DNA from: Pseudomonas sp. A34-9 | GTDB lineage: Bacteria; Pseudomonadota; Gammaproteobacteria; Pseudomonadales; Pseudomonadaceae | Direction of reading: 5' to 3' | Assembly: GCF_029543085.1 (NCBI RefSeq) | Contig: NZ_CP119967.1 | Location: forward strand, 4,986,501-5,050,500 | Length of the DNA: 64,000 nucleotides | Notes under the pieces: generated by a model | Seen by the model: the letters and a program-made list of their open reading frames with translations, nothing else | Told to the model about the DNA's origin: nothing | Databases searched by the model: none | Position numbers and translations under genes: made by a program | In this document: in pieces, positions 8,737-18,049 of the stretch | Layout of the letters: the number at the start of each line of letters is the position of its first letter | How positions within the stretch are numbered: position 1 is the stretch's first letter

Positions 8737-10086
8737 ATGAACGATTTGCTCACGTCCATTCAAGCCGCACTCGGCTTGCCCCACACGTCGATTCCGTTCA
8801 CCAGCAGCGGCGCCCTGCCCTCCGCGTTCGCCGTCACCGACCTGGCCTGCGCCAGCATTGGCGCAGCCGGGCAGGCCGTCGCCGAGCTGCTCCGCCACCA
8901 GACCGGGCACGTGCCCGCTGTCGAAGTCGACCGACGACTGGCCTCGTTCTGGTTCTCGAGCTCGCTACGTCCGATGGGCTGGCAGGTGCCACCGCTGTGG
9001 GATCCGGTCGCTGGCGATTACGCGACCCGCGATGGCTGGATCCGCCTGCACACCAATGCCGCTCATCACCGCGCGGCTGCCGAAAGCGTGCTCGGGGCCT
9101 GCGCCGACCGCGCGGCGATGGCGGCGAAAGTCGCGCAATGGGCGAGTACGGATCTGGAGCACGCGGTGGTCGAGGCCAAGGGCTGCGCTGCCGAAATGCG
9201 CAGTTGGGCGCAGTGGCAGCAGCATCCGCAAGGGTTGGCGGTGAATGCCGAGTCGCTGGTGCATTTCCTCGCTGCGCAGGATGAACGCAGCCAAGCGTGG
9301 CAAGGCTCGCTGGCGCAACCGTTGGCCGGGCTCAAGGTACTGGACCTGACGCGCGTGCTCGCCGGCCCCACCGCCAGCCGTTTTCTCGCTGGCCTTGGCG
9401 CCGATGTATTGCGCATTGATTCACCGACCTGGAACGAGCCCGGTGTCGTTCCGGAAATGACCCTCGGCAAACGCTGCGCGCGGCTGAACCTGCATGATCA
9501 GGCTGATCGCGCGGTGTTCGAAGGGTTGTTGAAAGACGCCGATATTCTGCTGCACGGTTACCGCGCCGATGCGCTGGAGCAACTCGGTTTCGGCGTTGAG
9601 CGCCGGCGCCAGCTCGCACCGGGGCTGATCGATGTCGGCCTCAACGCCTACGGCTGGAGCGGCCCGTGGCAGAACCGCCGTGGCTTCGACAGTCTGGTGC
9701 AAATGAGCAGCGGCATCGCCGAGGCCGGACAGCGCTGGAAGCAGGCCGATAAACCGACCCCGTTGCCGGTGCAGGCGCTGGATCATGCGACCGGTTATTT
9801 GATGGCGGCGAGTGCGCTCCGCCTGTTGACCGAGCGTTTGAACACGGGTCGAGGTGGCTCGGCGCGGTTGTCGCTGGCGCGCACGGCAAAGTTGTTGGTC
9901 GAGCATGGGCCGGGGACAACGCAAGCGCTGCGTGCCGAGGATGAACAGGATCAATGTGCGCGGTTGGAGCAGACCCCGTGGGGGCCGGCACATCGGTTGC
10001 AGGTGCCGGTGGAGATCAGCGGCACACCGATTCAGTGGGCGTTGCCAGCTACAGAATTGGGTTCCCGTAACCCACAGTGGGCCTGA
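8737..10086 (+). CDS. CoA transferase, family III (CaiB/BaiF)
   Basis: 449 residues from ATG 8737, which has CGGAGGG upstream; the earlier in-frame ATG at 8674 starts inside the repeat. The core family III motif LDLTRVLAGPTASRFLAGLGADV starts near residue 204 and IDVGLNAYGWSGPW near 299. Family III enzymes move CoA between carboxylic acids; the substrate is not evident. The N-terminal 195 residues before the core motif are unusual for short members and resemble a degenerate second CaiB-like half (a TSSGALPSAFAVTDLACASIG stretch). Monocistronic, flanked by repeats on both sides. Confidence 0.85.
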   Translation: MNDLLTSIQAALGLPHTSIPFTSSGALPSAFAVTDLACASIGAAGQAVAELLRHQTGHVPAVEVDRRLASFWFSSSLRPMGWQVPPLWDPVAGDYATRDGWIRLHTNAAHHRAAAESVLGACADRAAMAAKVAQWASTDLEHAVVEAKGCAAEMRSWAQWQQHPQGLAVNAESLVHFLAAQDERSQAWQGSLAQPLAGLKVLDLTRVLAGPTASRFLAGLGADVLRIDSPTWNEPGVVPEMTLGKRCARLNLHDQADRAVFEGLLKDADILLHGYRADALEQLGFGVERRRQLAPGLIDVGLNAYGWSGPWQNRRGFDSLVQMSSGIAEAGQRWKQADKPTPLPVQALDHATGYLMAASALRLLTERLNTGRGGSARLSLARTAKLLVEHGPGTTQALRAEDEQDQCARLEQTPWGPAHRLQVPVEISGTPIQWALPATELGSRNPQWA

Positions 10087-10090
10087 AAAG

Positions 10091-10523
10091 CCCCTCACCC
10101 TAACCCTCTCCCAGAGGGAGAGGGGACTGATTGGGGGATCTTCAAGAAATTCACCGATTTGAAAGATTGGCTGTGAATCCATAATCGACTCGGTCTTGCA
10201 GGTCGATGCACAGCGCATGACATCTCGGTAAGTCCCTCTTCCAGAGAGAGGGGACTGATTGGGGAATATTCGAGAAATTCACCCAACTGAAAGATTGGCT
10301 GTGAATCCATAATCGACTCGGTCTTGCAGGTCGATACACAGCGCATGACATCTCGGTAAGTCCCTCTTCCAGAGAGAGGGGACTGATTGGGGAATATTCG
10401 AGAAATTCACCCAACTGAAAGATTGGCTGTGAACCCATAATCGACTCGGTCTTGCAGGTCGATGCACAGCGCATGACATCTCGGTCGGCCCCCTCTCCCT
10501 GCGGGAGAGGGCTGGGGTGAGGG
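10091..10523. repeat. Mosaic repeat D (copy 1) with three 128-bp tandem units
   Basis: Outer ends are inverted repeats: CCCCTCACCCTAACCCTCTC at the left and GAGAGGGCTGGGGTGAGGG at the right. Inside, a unit beginning GGGGACTGATTGGGG recurs at about 10122, 10250 and 10378, a period of 128 bp; each unit contains AATCGACTCGGTCTTGCAGG. Copies 2 and 3 differ by only a few bases. No gene is supported in this 508-bp gap; short open frames here are translations of the repeat. Confidence 0.9.
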
Positions 10524-10595
10524 CTGCCATTTCAAGCCGAGCGATGATGTCTCAATCAGCCCGGTTCAGGGATGTCCGCTACTCAAGCGCCAACC

Positions 10596-12023
10596 TCACA
10601 ACGACAGCAATCCGCTGTACAAACCATAAGCCGCCAGCCCCGCGCCGATCACCACGCAGGTGAAAATGCCCTTCTCAACGTGGGTGAACAACGGCTCGCC
10701 CGCCTCATGCTTGGCCTTGGCAAACAAAATGACCCCCGGCGCATATAAAAGCGCCGACAGCAGCAAATACTTCACCCCGCCGGCATACAACAACCACACC
10801 GCATAGCACAGGGCGATGCCACCAATCAGCAGATCCTTGGTGCGTTCAGCCGAGGCGTGTTCGTAGGTTTCGCCACGTCCGCTGAGCAACACCGCGTAGG
10901 CCGCCGACCACAGATACGGCACCAGGATCATCGACGAGGCCAGATAAATCAGGCTGGTGTAAGTCCCGGCCGAGAACAGCGTGATCAGCAGAAAAATCTG
11001 GATCATCACGTTGGTCAGCCACAACGCATTGACCGGCACATGGTTCTTGTTTTCCTTTTTCAGGAACGCCGGCATGGTCTTGTCCTTGGCCGTGGCGAAC
11101 AGGATCTCCGCACACAGCAGCGCCCAGGACAGCAACGCACCGAGCAGTGAAATCGCCAGACCGATGCTGATCAGCAACGCACCCCATGGCCCGACGATGT
11201 GTTCCAGCACCGCCGCCAGCGACGGGTTCTGCAGGGTGGCCAGTTCCGGCTGGCTCATGATCCCCAGCGACAGCACGTTGACCAGCACCAGCAACGCCAG
11301 CACACCGATAAAGCCGATCACGGTGGCGCGGCCGACGTCGCTGCGTTTCTCCGCCCGCGCCGAGTACACGCTGGCGCCTTCGATGCCGATGAACACAAAC
11401 ACGGTGACCAGCATCATGTTGCGCACCTGATCCATCACCCCGCCGAAACTCGGGTTGCTGCGGCCCCAGATGTCGCGGGTGAAGATGTCAGCCTTGAACG
11501 CCACGGCGGCGATGACGATGAACATGATCAGCGGCACGATCTTCGCGACCGTGGTGACCTGGTTGATGAACGCCGCCTCCTTGATCCCGCGCATCACCAG
11601 AAAATGCACGGCCCACAACAGAACCGAGGCGCAGCCGATGGCGATCGGCGTATTGCCTTGGCCGAACACCGGAAAGAAGTAGCCAAGGGTGCTGAACAGC
11701 AACACGAAATAACCGACGTTGCCCAGCCAGGCGCTGATCCAGTAACCCCACGCCGACGAAAAACCCATGTAATCGCCGAACCCGGCCTTGGCATAGGCGT
11801 AAACGCCGGAGTCCAGCTCGGGTTTGCGATTGGCCAGGGTCTGGAACACGAACGCGAGAGTCAGCATGCCGATGGCCGTGATGCCCCAACCGATCAGGAT
11901 CGCCCCGGCATCGGCGCGCGCGGCCATGTTCTGCGGCAACGAGAAAATCCCGCCGCCAATCATCGAACCCACCACCAGGGCGATCAACGCACCAAGGCGC
12001 AGCTTTTGCGTGGTTTGCGACAT
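10596..12023 (-). CDS. Arginine/ornithine antiporter paralogue (ArcD-like, APC family)
   Basis: 475 residues, exactly as long as the ArcD encoded divergently at 12461, and highly similar over the full length ([64 protein letters not shown]). About 12 to 13 membrane helices. GGGGAGAC lies just upstream of the ATG. By family it exchanges a basic amino acid for its product across the inner membrane. Since it does not sit in an operon with arcABC it may serve another substrate pair or other growth conditions. It looks like a duplication of arcD or an older paralogue. Confidence 0.88.
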   Translation of the reverse strand: MSQTTQKLRLGALIALVVGSMIGGGIFSLPQNMAARADAGAILIGWGITAIGMLTLAFVFQTLANRKPELDSGVYAYAKAGFGDYMGFSSAWGYWISAWLGNVGYFVLLFSTLGYFFPVFGQGNTPIAIGCASVLLWAVHFLVMRGIKEAAFINQVTTVAKIVPLIMFIVIAAVAFKADIFTRDIWGRSNPSFGGVMDQVRNMMLVTVFVFIGIEGASVYSARAEKRSDVGRATVIGFIGVLALLVLVNVLSLGIMSQPELATLQNPSLAAVLEHIVGPWGALLISIGLAISLLGALLSWALLCAEILFATAKDKTMPAFLKKENKNHVPVNALWLTNVMIQIFLLITLFSAGTYTSLIYLASSMILVPYLWSAAYAVLLSGRGETYEHASAERTKDLLIGGIALCYAVWLLYAGGVKYLLLSALLYAPGVILFAKAKHEAGEPLFTHVEKGIFTCVVIGAGLAAYGLYSGLLSL

Positions 12024-12384
12024 TCCAGTCTCCCCGGAAACAACTGCTGAAGTTTATTTACAGCCCGTATTAACTAAACGGATAAAGCGCCACGACGTTT
12101 ATTGGATAACACCGAAAAACGCCAACTTATATATAGCCGATGACGCTAACGCGTAGCACGTTAAGACAGTTTTGTGCGCTGATCCTAATAAATCAATTCT
12201 GTACTGAAAACAGATGGCGAAAATTTGCCAAACCCGGAAAAAGAACTAGCGTGATAATTCGAAAGTAATAATAGCCATTCCCAAAAACTCATAGCAAACC
12301 CTTCTAGGACGGGGCTTCCAGACAATAGCCTTATGCCTGCACCCGAGCCCTAAGTCATTCATTAACAATGGAATGTGGCCATGC
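12024..12384. other. Divergent intergenic region between the two arcD-like genes
   Basis: A+T-richer than its surroundings, with no supported gene. It must hold the promoter for the minus-strand paralogue and the upstream part of the arcDABC promoter. I see no second convincing ANR site facing the minus-strand gene. Confidence 0.6.
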
Positions 12385-12400
12385 ACTGATCTATGTCAGT
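12385..12400. promoter_or_regulatory. ANR/FNR-type site upstream of arcD
   Basis: ACTGATCTATGTCAGT has inverted arms CTGA-N6-TCAG, the FNR/ANR layout (TTGA-N6-TCAA) with the variant outer bases seen in Pseudomonas arc promoters. A -10-like TACGCT at 12423 would put the site near -41, the expected activating position. Anaerobic activation of arcDABC by ANR is established in P. aeruginosa; its use here is inferred. Confidence 0.65.
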
Positions 12401-12460
12401 TGTTCGAACAGTAAACAGTCCTACGCTGTGAACTCTTCTCTCCTGCAATGGAGTCATGCA

Positions 12461-13888
12461 ATGTCTGAAGCTCCCGGAAAACTACGATTAGGTGCACTGG
12501 TTGCATTGGTAGTCGGCTCGATGATCGGTGGCGGGATATTCTCTTTGCCACAAAACATGGCCGCCAGCGCCGACGTCGGCGCGGTGCTGATCGGTTGGGC
12601 CATCACCGCTGTCGGCATGCTCACCCTCGCTTTTGTCTTCCAGACCCTCGCCAACCGCAAGCCTGACCTGGACGGCGGTGTCTACGCCTACGCCAAGGCC
12701 GGTTTCGGCGACTACATGGGTTTCTCGTCCGCCTGGGGTTACTGGATCAGCGCCTGGCTGGGCAACGTCGGTTACTTCGTGCTGCTGTTCAGTACTCTCG
12801 GCTACTTCTTCCCGGTTTTCGGCGAAGGCAACACCGTTGCTGCGGTGATCGGCGCATCGGTGCTGCTCTGGGCCGTGCACTTTCTGGTGCTGCGCGGAAT
12901 CAAGGAAGCGGCGTTCATCAACCTTGTGACTACGGTGGCCAAGGTCGTACCGCTGCTGCTGTTCGTGTTGATCGCGCTCTTCGCCTTCAAACTGGACATT
13001 TTCACCGCTGACATCTGGGGCGTGAAAAACCCCGATCTGGGCAGCGTGATGAACCAGGTGCGCAACATGATGCTGGTCACCGTGTGGGTGTTCATCGGCA
13101 TCGAGGGCGCGAGCATCTTCTCCGCCCGTGCGGAAAAACGTTCGGACGTCGGTAAAGCCACCGTGATCGGTTTCATCACTGTGCTGCTGTTTCTGGTGCT
13201 GGTGAACGTGCTGTCGCTGGGCATCATGACTCAGCCGGAACTGGCGAAATTGCAGAACCCGTCAATGGCAGCCGTGCTTGAGCATGTGGTCGGTCACTGG
13301 GGTGCAGTGCTGATCAGTGTCGGTCTGATCATCTCGTTGCTGGGGGCGCTGCTGTCGTGGGTGCTGCTGTGCGCGGAGATCATGTTCGCTGCCGCCAAAG
13401 ACCACACCATGCCGGAGTTTCTGCGCAAGGAAAACGCCAACCACGTACCGGTCAACGCCCTGTGGCTGACCAACGCGATGGTGCAGATTTTCCTGATCAT
13501 CACGCTGTTCTCGGCCAGCACTTATCTGTCGCTGATCTACCTCGCCACCTCGATGATTCTGGTGCCGTACCTGTGGTCGGCGGCGTATGCCCTGCTACTC
13601 GCAGTGCGCGGCGAGACCTACGAAGGCTTCGCCGCCGAGCGCCGCAAAGACCTGATCATCGGCGGCATCGCGCTGATCTACGCGGTGTGGCTGCTGTATG
13701 CCGGCGGGGTCAAGTACTTGCTGCTCTCGGCCCTGCTCTACGCACCCGGCGCGATCCTGTTCGCCAAGGCCAAGCTGGAACTCAAACAAGCGGTTTTCAC
13801 CAACGTCGAGAAGCTGATTTTCGCCGCGGTGGTCGTCGGTGCCCTGGTGGCAGCCTACGGTCTCTACGACGGCTTCCTGACCCTGTAA
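12461..13888 (+). CDS. arcD: Arginine/ornithine antiporter
   Basis: 475 residues. ATG 12461 is chosen: GGAG lies 9-13 bases upstream and the protein then starts [16 protein letters not shown], matching the divergent paralogue's start; the frame's earlier ATG at 12368 precedes the ANR-like site and promoter. APC-superfamily permease with about 12-13 helices. It takes in arginine and exports ornithine, feeding the arginine deiminase pathway encoded just downstream (arcA 34 bp on). Confidence 0.95.
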   Translation: MSEAPGKLRLGALVALVVGSMIGGGIFSLPQNMAASADVGAVLIGWAITAVGMLTLAFVFQTLANRKPDLDGGVYAYAKAGFGDYMGFSSAWGYWISAWLGNVGYFVLLFSTLGYFFPVFGEGNTVAAVIGASVLLWAVHFLVLRGIKEAAFINLVTTVAKVVPLLLFVLIALFAFKLDIFTADIWGVKNPDLGSVMNQVRNMMLVTVWVFIGIEGASIFSARAEKRSDVGKATVIGFITVLLFLVLVNVLSLGIMTQPELAKLQNPSMAAVLEHVVGHWGAVLISVGLIISLLGALLSWVLLCAEIMFAAAKDHTMPEFLRKENANHVPVNALWLTNAMVQIFLIITLFSASTYLSLIYLATSMILVPYLWSAAYALLLAVRGETYEGFAAERRKDLIIGGIALIYAVWLLYAGGVKYLLLSALLYAPGAILFAKAKLELKQAVFTNVEKLIFAAVVVGALVAAYGLYDGFLTL

Positions 13889-13922
13889 TTGCCCAAAGTT
13901 TTATCTCTGGAGGATCACTGCA

Positions 13923-15179
13923 ATGACCACGGAAAAAGTTAAGTACGGCGTCCATTCCGAAGCCGGCAAACTGCGCAAAGTCATGGTCTGCTCCCCTGGT
14001 CTGGCCCATCAGCGGCTGACCCCGAACAACTGCGATGAACTGCTGTTCGATGACGTCCTGTGGGTTGCCCAGGCCAAGCGCGACCACTTCGACTTCGTCA
14101 CCAAGATGCGCGAACGCGGGATCGACGTGCTCGAAATGCACAACCTGCTGACCGACATCGTCGCCATCCCTGAGGCGCTCGACTGGATTCTTGATCGCAA
14201 GGTCACCGCCGACTCGGTAGGCCTGGGCCTGATCAGTGAAGTGAAATCCTGGCTGAAAAGCCTCGAGCCACGGCACATCGCCGAATACTTGATTGGCGGC
14301 GTGTCTGCCGATGATCTGCCGGACAGCTTCGGCGGCAAGACCATCCAGATGTTCCGCGACTTCCTCGGCCACTCCAGCTTCATTCTGCCGCCGCTGCCGA
14401 ACACCCAGTTCACCCGCGACACCACCTGCTGGATCTACGGCGGCGTGACGCTGAACCCGATGTACTGGCCGGCGCGCCGTCAGGAAACCCTGCTGACCAC
14501 CGCGATCTACAAATTCCACCCACAGTTCACCAACGCTGATTTCGAGATCTGGTACGGCGACCCGGACAAGGACCACGGCAGCTCCACCCTTGAAGGCGGC
14601 GACGTCATGCCAATCGGCAACGGCGTGGTGTTGATCGGCATGGGCGAGCGTTCGTCCCGTCAGGCCATCGGCCAACTGGCGCTGAACCTGTTCAAGAACA
14701 AAGCCGTGGAAAAAGTCATCGTTGCCGGCCTGCCGAAATCCCGCGCGGCGATGCACCTCGACACCGTGTTCAGCTTCTGCGACCGCGACCTCGTGACGAT
14801 TTTCCCTGAGGTGGTCAATCAGATCGTCGCCTTCACCCTGCGCCCTGACGAAAGCAAACAGGGCGGCATCGACATCCGCCGCGAAGAAGGCACTTTCCTC
14901 GACACCGTGGCCAAAGCCCTCAACCTGCCGAAACTGCGCGTGGTGGAAACCGGCGGCAACAGCTTCGCCGCCGAACGCGAGCAATGGGACGACGGCAACA
15001 ACGTGGTGGCTGTGGAGCCGGGCGTGGTCATCGGCTACGACCGCAACACTTACACCAACACCCTACTGCGCAAGGCCGGTGTGGAGGTCATCACCATCAG
15101 CGCCGGTGAACTGGGCCGTGGCCGTGGCGGCGGCCACTGCATGACCTGCCCGATCATCCGCGACCCAATCGATTACTAA
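13923..15179 (+). CDS. arcA: Arginine deiminase
   Basis: 418 residues, the normal length. It hydrolyses arginine to citrulline and ammonia. Visible landmarks: [15 protein letters not shown] at the start, [12 protein letters not shown] (about 160-171), the EGGDV loop (about 224), and the catalytic cysteine Cys406 in GGGHCMTC near the end. GGAGG precedes the ATG. Second gene of arcDABC. A 9-bp perfect hairpin follows the stop. Confidence 0.98.
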   Translation: MTTEKVKYGVHSEAGKLRKVMVCSPGLAHQRLTPNNCDELLFDDVLWVAQAKRDHFDFVTKMRERGIDVLEMHNLLTDIVAIPEALDWILDRKVTADSVGLGLISEVKSWLKSLEPRHIAEYLIGGVSADDLPDSFGGKTIQMFRDFLGHSSFILPPLPNTQFTRDTTCWIYGGVTLNPMYWPARRQETLLTTAIYKFHPQFTNADFEIWYGDPDKDHGSSTLEGGDVMPIGNGVVLIGMGERSSRQAIGQLALNLFKNKAVEKVIVAGLPKSRAAMHLDTVFSFCDRDLVTIFPEVVNQIVAFTLRPDESKQGGIDIRREEGTFLDTVAKALNLPKLRVVETGGNSFAAEREQWDDGNNVVAVEPGVVIGYDRNTYTNTLLRKAGVEVITISAGELGRGRGGGHCMTCPIIRDPIDY

Positions 15180-15187
15180 TCTTTGAG

Positions 15188-15219
15188 CCTTGGCCGTGAC
15201 TTATCGAGCGCGGCCAAGG
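15188..15219 (+). promoter_or_regulatory. Intercistronic hairpin between arcA and arcB
   Basis: CCTTGGCCG and CGGCCAAGG form a perfect 9-bp stem with a 14-base loop. No T tract follows, so it is more likely an mRNA processing or stability element than a terminator. Confidence 0.6.
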
Positions 15220-15247
15220 GGATAACCGAAACCCAAGGAGATCCATC

Positions 15248-16258
15248 ATGGCTTTTAACATTCACAACCGTAACCTGCTCAGCCTGGAACACCACACCCC
15301 ACGTGAGCTGCGTTACCTGCTCGACCTGTCCCGCGATCTGAAACGCGCCAAGTACACCGGCACCGAGCAGCAGCACCTGAAGGGCAACAATATCGCCCTG
15401 ATCTTCGAAAAAACCTCGACCCGTACCCGTTGTGCCTTCGAAGTCGCCGCCTATGACCAAGGCGCCAACGTCACCTACATCGACCCGAATTCCTCGCAGA
15501 TCGGCCACAAAGAAAGCATGAAAGACACCGCCCGCGTGCTGGGGCGCATGTACGACGCCATCGAGTACCGTGGTTTCAAACAGGAAATCGTCGAAGAGCT
15601 GGCGAAGTTCGCTGGCGTACCGGTGTTCAACGGCCTGACCGATGAATATCACCCGACGCAAATGATCGCCGACGTTCTGACCATGCGTGAACACGCCGAC
15701 AAGCCGATCCATGAAATCAGCTACGCCTACCTCGGCGACGCGCGTAACAACATGGGCAACTCGCTGCTGCTGGTCGGCGCCAAACTCGGCATGGACGTGC
15801 GCATCTGCGCGCCCAAAGCCCTGTGGCCGCATGACGATCTGGTCGAGCGCTGCCACAAATACGCGGAAGAAAGCGGTGCGCGCATCACCCTGACCGAAGA
15901 CCCGAAAGCCGCAGTCAAAGGTGTCGACTTCATTCACACCGACGTTTGGGTATCGATGGGCGAGCCGGTTGAAGCGTGGGCCGAGCGTATCCAGCAATTG
16001 CTGCCGTACCAGGTCAACAAAGAGCTGATGAAAGCCACCGGCAACCCGCGCACCAAGTTCATGCACTGCCTGCCGGCGTTCCACAACAGCGATACCAAGG
16101 TCGGCAAACAGATCGCCGAACAGTATCCGCACCTGGCCAACGGCATCGAAGTCACCGACGACGTGTTCGAGTCGCCGGCCTGCATCGCCTTCGAGCAAGC
16201 GGAAAACCGCATGCACACCATCAAGGCGATTCTGGTCTCGACCCTCGCTGATCTGTAA
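15248..16258 (+). CDS. arcB: Ornithine carbamoyltransferase, catabolic
   Basis: 336 residues. Carries the carbamoyl-phosphate motif STRTRCAFE (about 56-64), the HPTQ loop (written YHPTQM here) and the ornithine-site HCLPAFH (about 272-278). In the deiminase pathway it runs in the phosphorolytic direction, splitting citrulline to ornithine and carbamoyl phosphate. Assignment as the catabolic enzyme rests on its place between arcA and arcC. AAGGAG precedes the ATG. Confidence 0.97.
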   Translation: MAFNIHNRNLLSLEHHTPRELRYLLDLSRDLKRAKYTGTEQQHLKGNNIALIFEKTSTRTRCAFEVAAYDQGANVTYIDPNSSQIGHKESMKDTARVLGRMYDAIEYRGFKQEIVEELAKFAGVPVFNGLTDEYHPTQMIADVLTMREHADKPIHEISYAYLGDARNNMGNSLLLVGAKLGMDVRICAPKALWPHDDLVERCHKYAEESGARITLTEDPKAAVKGVDFIHTDVWVSMGEPVEAWAERIQQLLPYQVNKELMKATGNPRTKFMHCLPAFHNSDTKVGKQIAEQYPHLANGIEVTDDVFESPACIAFEQAENRMHTIKAILVSTLADL

Positions 16259-16294
16259 CTGCAACAGCTCCCACTGAAGGAACCGGTACCAAAG

Positions 16295-16382
16295 GTGGGA
16301 GCTAGCCTGCTAGCGAAAGCGGTGGGTCATTCAACAGAGATGTCGACTGATCTGACGCCTTCGCGAGCAGGCTCGCTCCCAC
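16295..16382. repeat. REP-type palindrome, family B (copy 1)
   Basis: TGGGAGCTAGCCTGCTAGCG at the left pairs with CGCGAGCAGGCTCGCTCCCA at the right. It lies inside the arc operon between arcB and arcC, so any hairpin is part of the mRNA. Confidence 0.85.
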
Positions 16383-16449
16383 AGGGGATCCCGGTTCCGA
16401 CAGGAAGATCGAGTTGTTTGCCTCTTCTCTGATTAAAAGGACATGCACC

Positions 16450-17379
16450 ATGCGTATCGTCGTAGCGTTGGGCGGTAACGCCCTGCTCCGCCGTGGTGAA
16501 CCGATGACCGCTGACAATCAGCGCGCCAACATCCGCATCGCCACCGAGCAAATCGCCAAGATCCATCCCGGCAACCAACTGGTCATCGCCCACGGCAATG
16601 GCCCGCAAGTCGGCCTGTTGTCGCTGCAAGCGGCGGCCTACACCTCCGTCACCCCTTACCCGCTGGACGTGCTCGGTGCTGAAACCGAAGGCATGATCGG
16701 CTACATCATCGAACAGGAACTGGGCAACCTGCTCGACTTTGAAGTGCCGTTTGCCACCCTGTTGACCCAGGTTGAAGTCGACGCCAACGACCCCGCGTTC
16801 AAGAACCCGACCAAGCCGATCGGCCCGGTCTACGACAAGGCCGAAGCGGAAAAACTCGCCGCCGACAAAGGCTGGGCGATTGCCCCGGACGGCGACAAAT
16901 TCCGTCGTGTGGTGGCCAGTCCACTACCAAAGCGCATCTTCGAAATCCGCCCGATCAAGTGGCTGCTCGACAAGGGCAGCATCGTGATTTGCGCCGGTGG
17001 CGGCGGCATTCCGACGATGTACGACGAGAACCGCAATCTCAAAGGGATCGAGGCGGTGATCGACAAAGACCTGTGCTCGTCGCTGCTCGCCGAGCAACTG
17101 GAAGCCGACTTGCTGGTAATCGCCACCGACGTCAACGCGGCGTTCATCGATTACGGCAAACCAACGCAACAAGCCATCGCCGAAGCGCACCCGGATGAAC
17201 TCGAACGCCTCGGTTTCGCCGCCGGTTCCATGGGACCGAAGGTGCAGGCAGCCTGCGAATTCGCGCGCCATACTGGCAAGGTCGCGGTGATCGGTTCGCT
17301 GGCGGACATCGAAGCCATCGTTCAGGGCACCGCCGGTACTCGCGTGAGTACGGCGAAGCCGGGCATCAGCTATCGATAA
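16450..17379 (+). CDS. arcC: Carbamate kinase
   Basis: 309 residues from ATG 16450 ([20 protein letters not shown], the family's N-terminus; AAAGGAC upstream). Amino-acid-kinase fold: GGNALL near the start, [10 protein letters not shown] about 50-59, AGGGGIPT about 183-190. It transfers phosphate from carbamoyl phosphate to ADP, the ATP-yielding last step of arginine fermentation in the cytosol. Confidence 0.97.
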   Translation: MRIVVALGGNALLRRGEPMTADNQRANIRIATEQIAKIHPGNQLVIAHGNGPQVGLLSLQAAAYTSVTPYPLDVLGAETEGMIGYIIEQELGNLLDFEVPFATLLTQVEVDANDPAFKNPTKPIGPVYDKAEAEKLAADKGWAIAPDGDKFRRVVASPLPKRIFEIRPIKWLLDKGSIVICAGGGGIPTMYDENRNLKGIEAVIDKDLCSSLLAEQLEADLLVIATDVNAAFIDYGKPTQQAIAEAHPDELERLGFAAGSMGPKVQAACEFARHTGKVAVIGSLADIEAIVQGTAGTRVSTAKPGISYR

Positions 17380-17392
17380 TTAGAAACTGCGG

Positions 17393-17413
17393 GGGCAGGC
17401 CAAAGGTCTGCCC
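17393..17413 (+). promoter_or_regulatory. Hairpin between arcC and the DUF5064 gene
   Basis: GGGCAGGCC-AAA-GGTCTGCCC is a 9-bp stem (one G-U pair) with a three-base loop. Only a short mixed pyrimidine run follows, so it may attenuate rather than end transcription. Confidence 0.5.
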
Positions 17414-17441
17414 TTCTCCCATGCCTTGAAAGGAGAAAACC

Positions 17442-17804
17442 ATGGCCCAGTTTGAACCTGGTCATTTGCATATTGAGCGGCACGCGTTGACCGACGATGA
17501 CGTCAATTACAACGTCTGCCTCGACTATGAAGTGTTCACCGATCCGCAAAAAGGCAAAGGGATACAGTTCACCCTGCACGGCAATATGCAGGGCAAGGAC
17601 ATGAACGAAACGTTTTTCCTGCCCAAGGAAGAGGCTTACAACTTCGCCCGCGACGTGACCCGGATCGCCGAGAAGTACGGGATTCCCAAGGCTCACAGCC
17701 AGATCGGTTCGGTGCACAAGCATTACGACTTGATGTTTGAAGACATCCGCAAGCAGTTGAATATGCAATCCGGGGATCCGGTCAATCCTGAGCATTTCGA
17801 ATAA
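17442..17804 (+). CDS. DUF5064 family protein
   Basis: 120 residues, soluble, no signal peptide or membrane segment. Starts MAQFEPGHLHIERHALTDDD; AGGAGA upstream. I recognise it as a DUF5064-type Pseudomonas protein of unknown function. It lies 62 bp after arcC in the same direction, separated by a hairpin, so it may be a low-level fifth gene of the arc operon. No catalytic motif is visible. Confidence 0.75.
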   Translation: MAQFEPGHLHIERHALTDDDVNYNVCLDYEVFTDPQKGKGIQFTLHGNMQGKDMNETFFLPKEEAYNFARDVTRIAEKYGIPKAHSQIGSVHKHYDLMFEDIRKQLNMQSGDPVNPEHFE

Positions 17805-17814
17805 CCCGCAAAAG

Positions 17815-17991
17815 CCCCTCACCCTAGCCCTCTCCCAGAGGGAGAGGGGACTGACCGAGGTGTACGCCGGCAGACATCGACCTGGAAGACCGAGTCGATT
17901 ATGGATTCACAGCCGTATTTTCAGGTCGGCGTATCTCATGAGCATCCCACAATCGGCCCCCTCTCCCTCCGGGAGAGGGTTGGGGTGAGGG
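17815..17991. repeat. Mosaic repeat D (copy 2)
   Basis: Left end CCCCTCACCCTAGCCCTCTC, right end GAGAGGGTTGGGGTGAGGG. Inside it carries CGACCTGGAAGACCGAGTCG, the reverse complement (with small changes) of the internal unit of copy 1, and CAGGTCGGCGTATCT, shared with copy 4. It follows the DUF5064 gene. Confidence 0.88.
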
Positions 17992-18049
17992 TGTTTTTGA
18001 TTTAAGGCATACTTGCCACCCTCCGCAATCCAGAACCCAAAACCGCCCC

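Noticed and set aside
10091..10530. Open frames of 80-107 codons and a possible CRISPR-like array
   Set aside because: The frames translate the 128-bp tandem units. Repeats are too long and contiguous, with no unique spacers, so it is not CRISPR.
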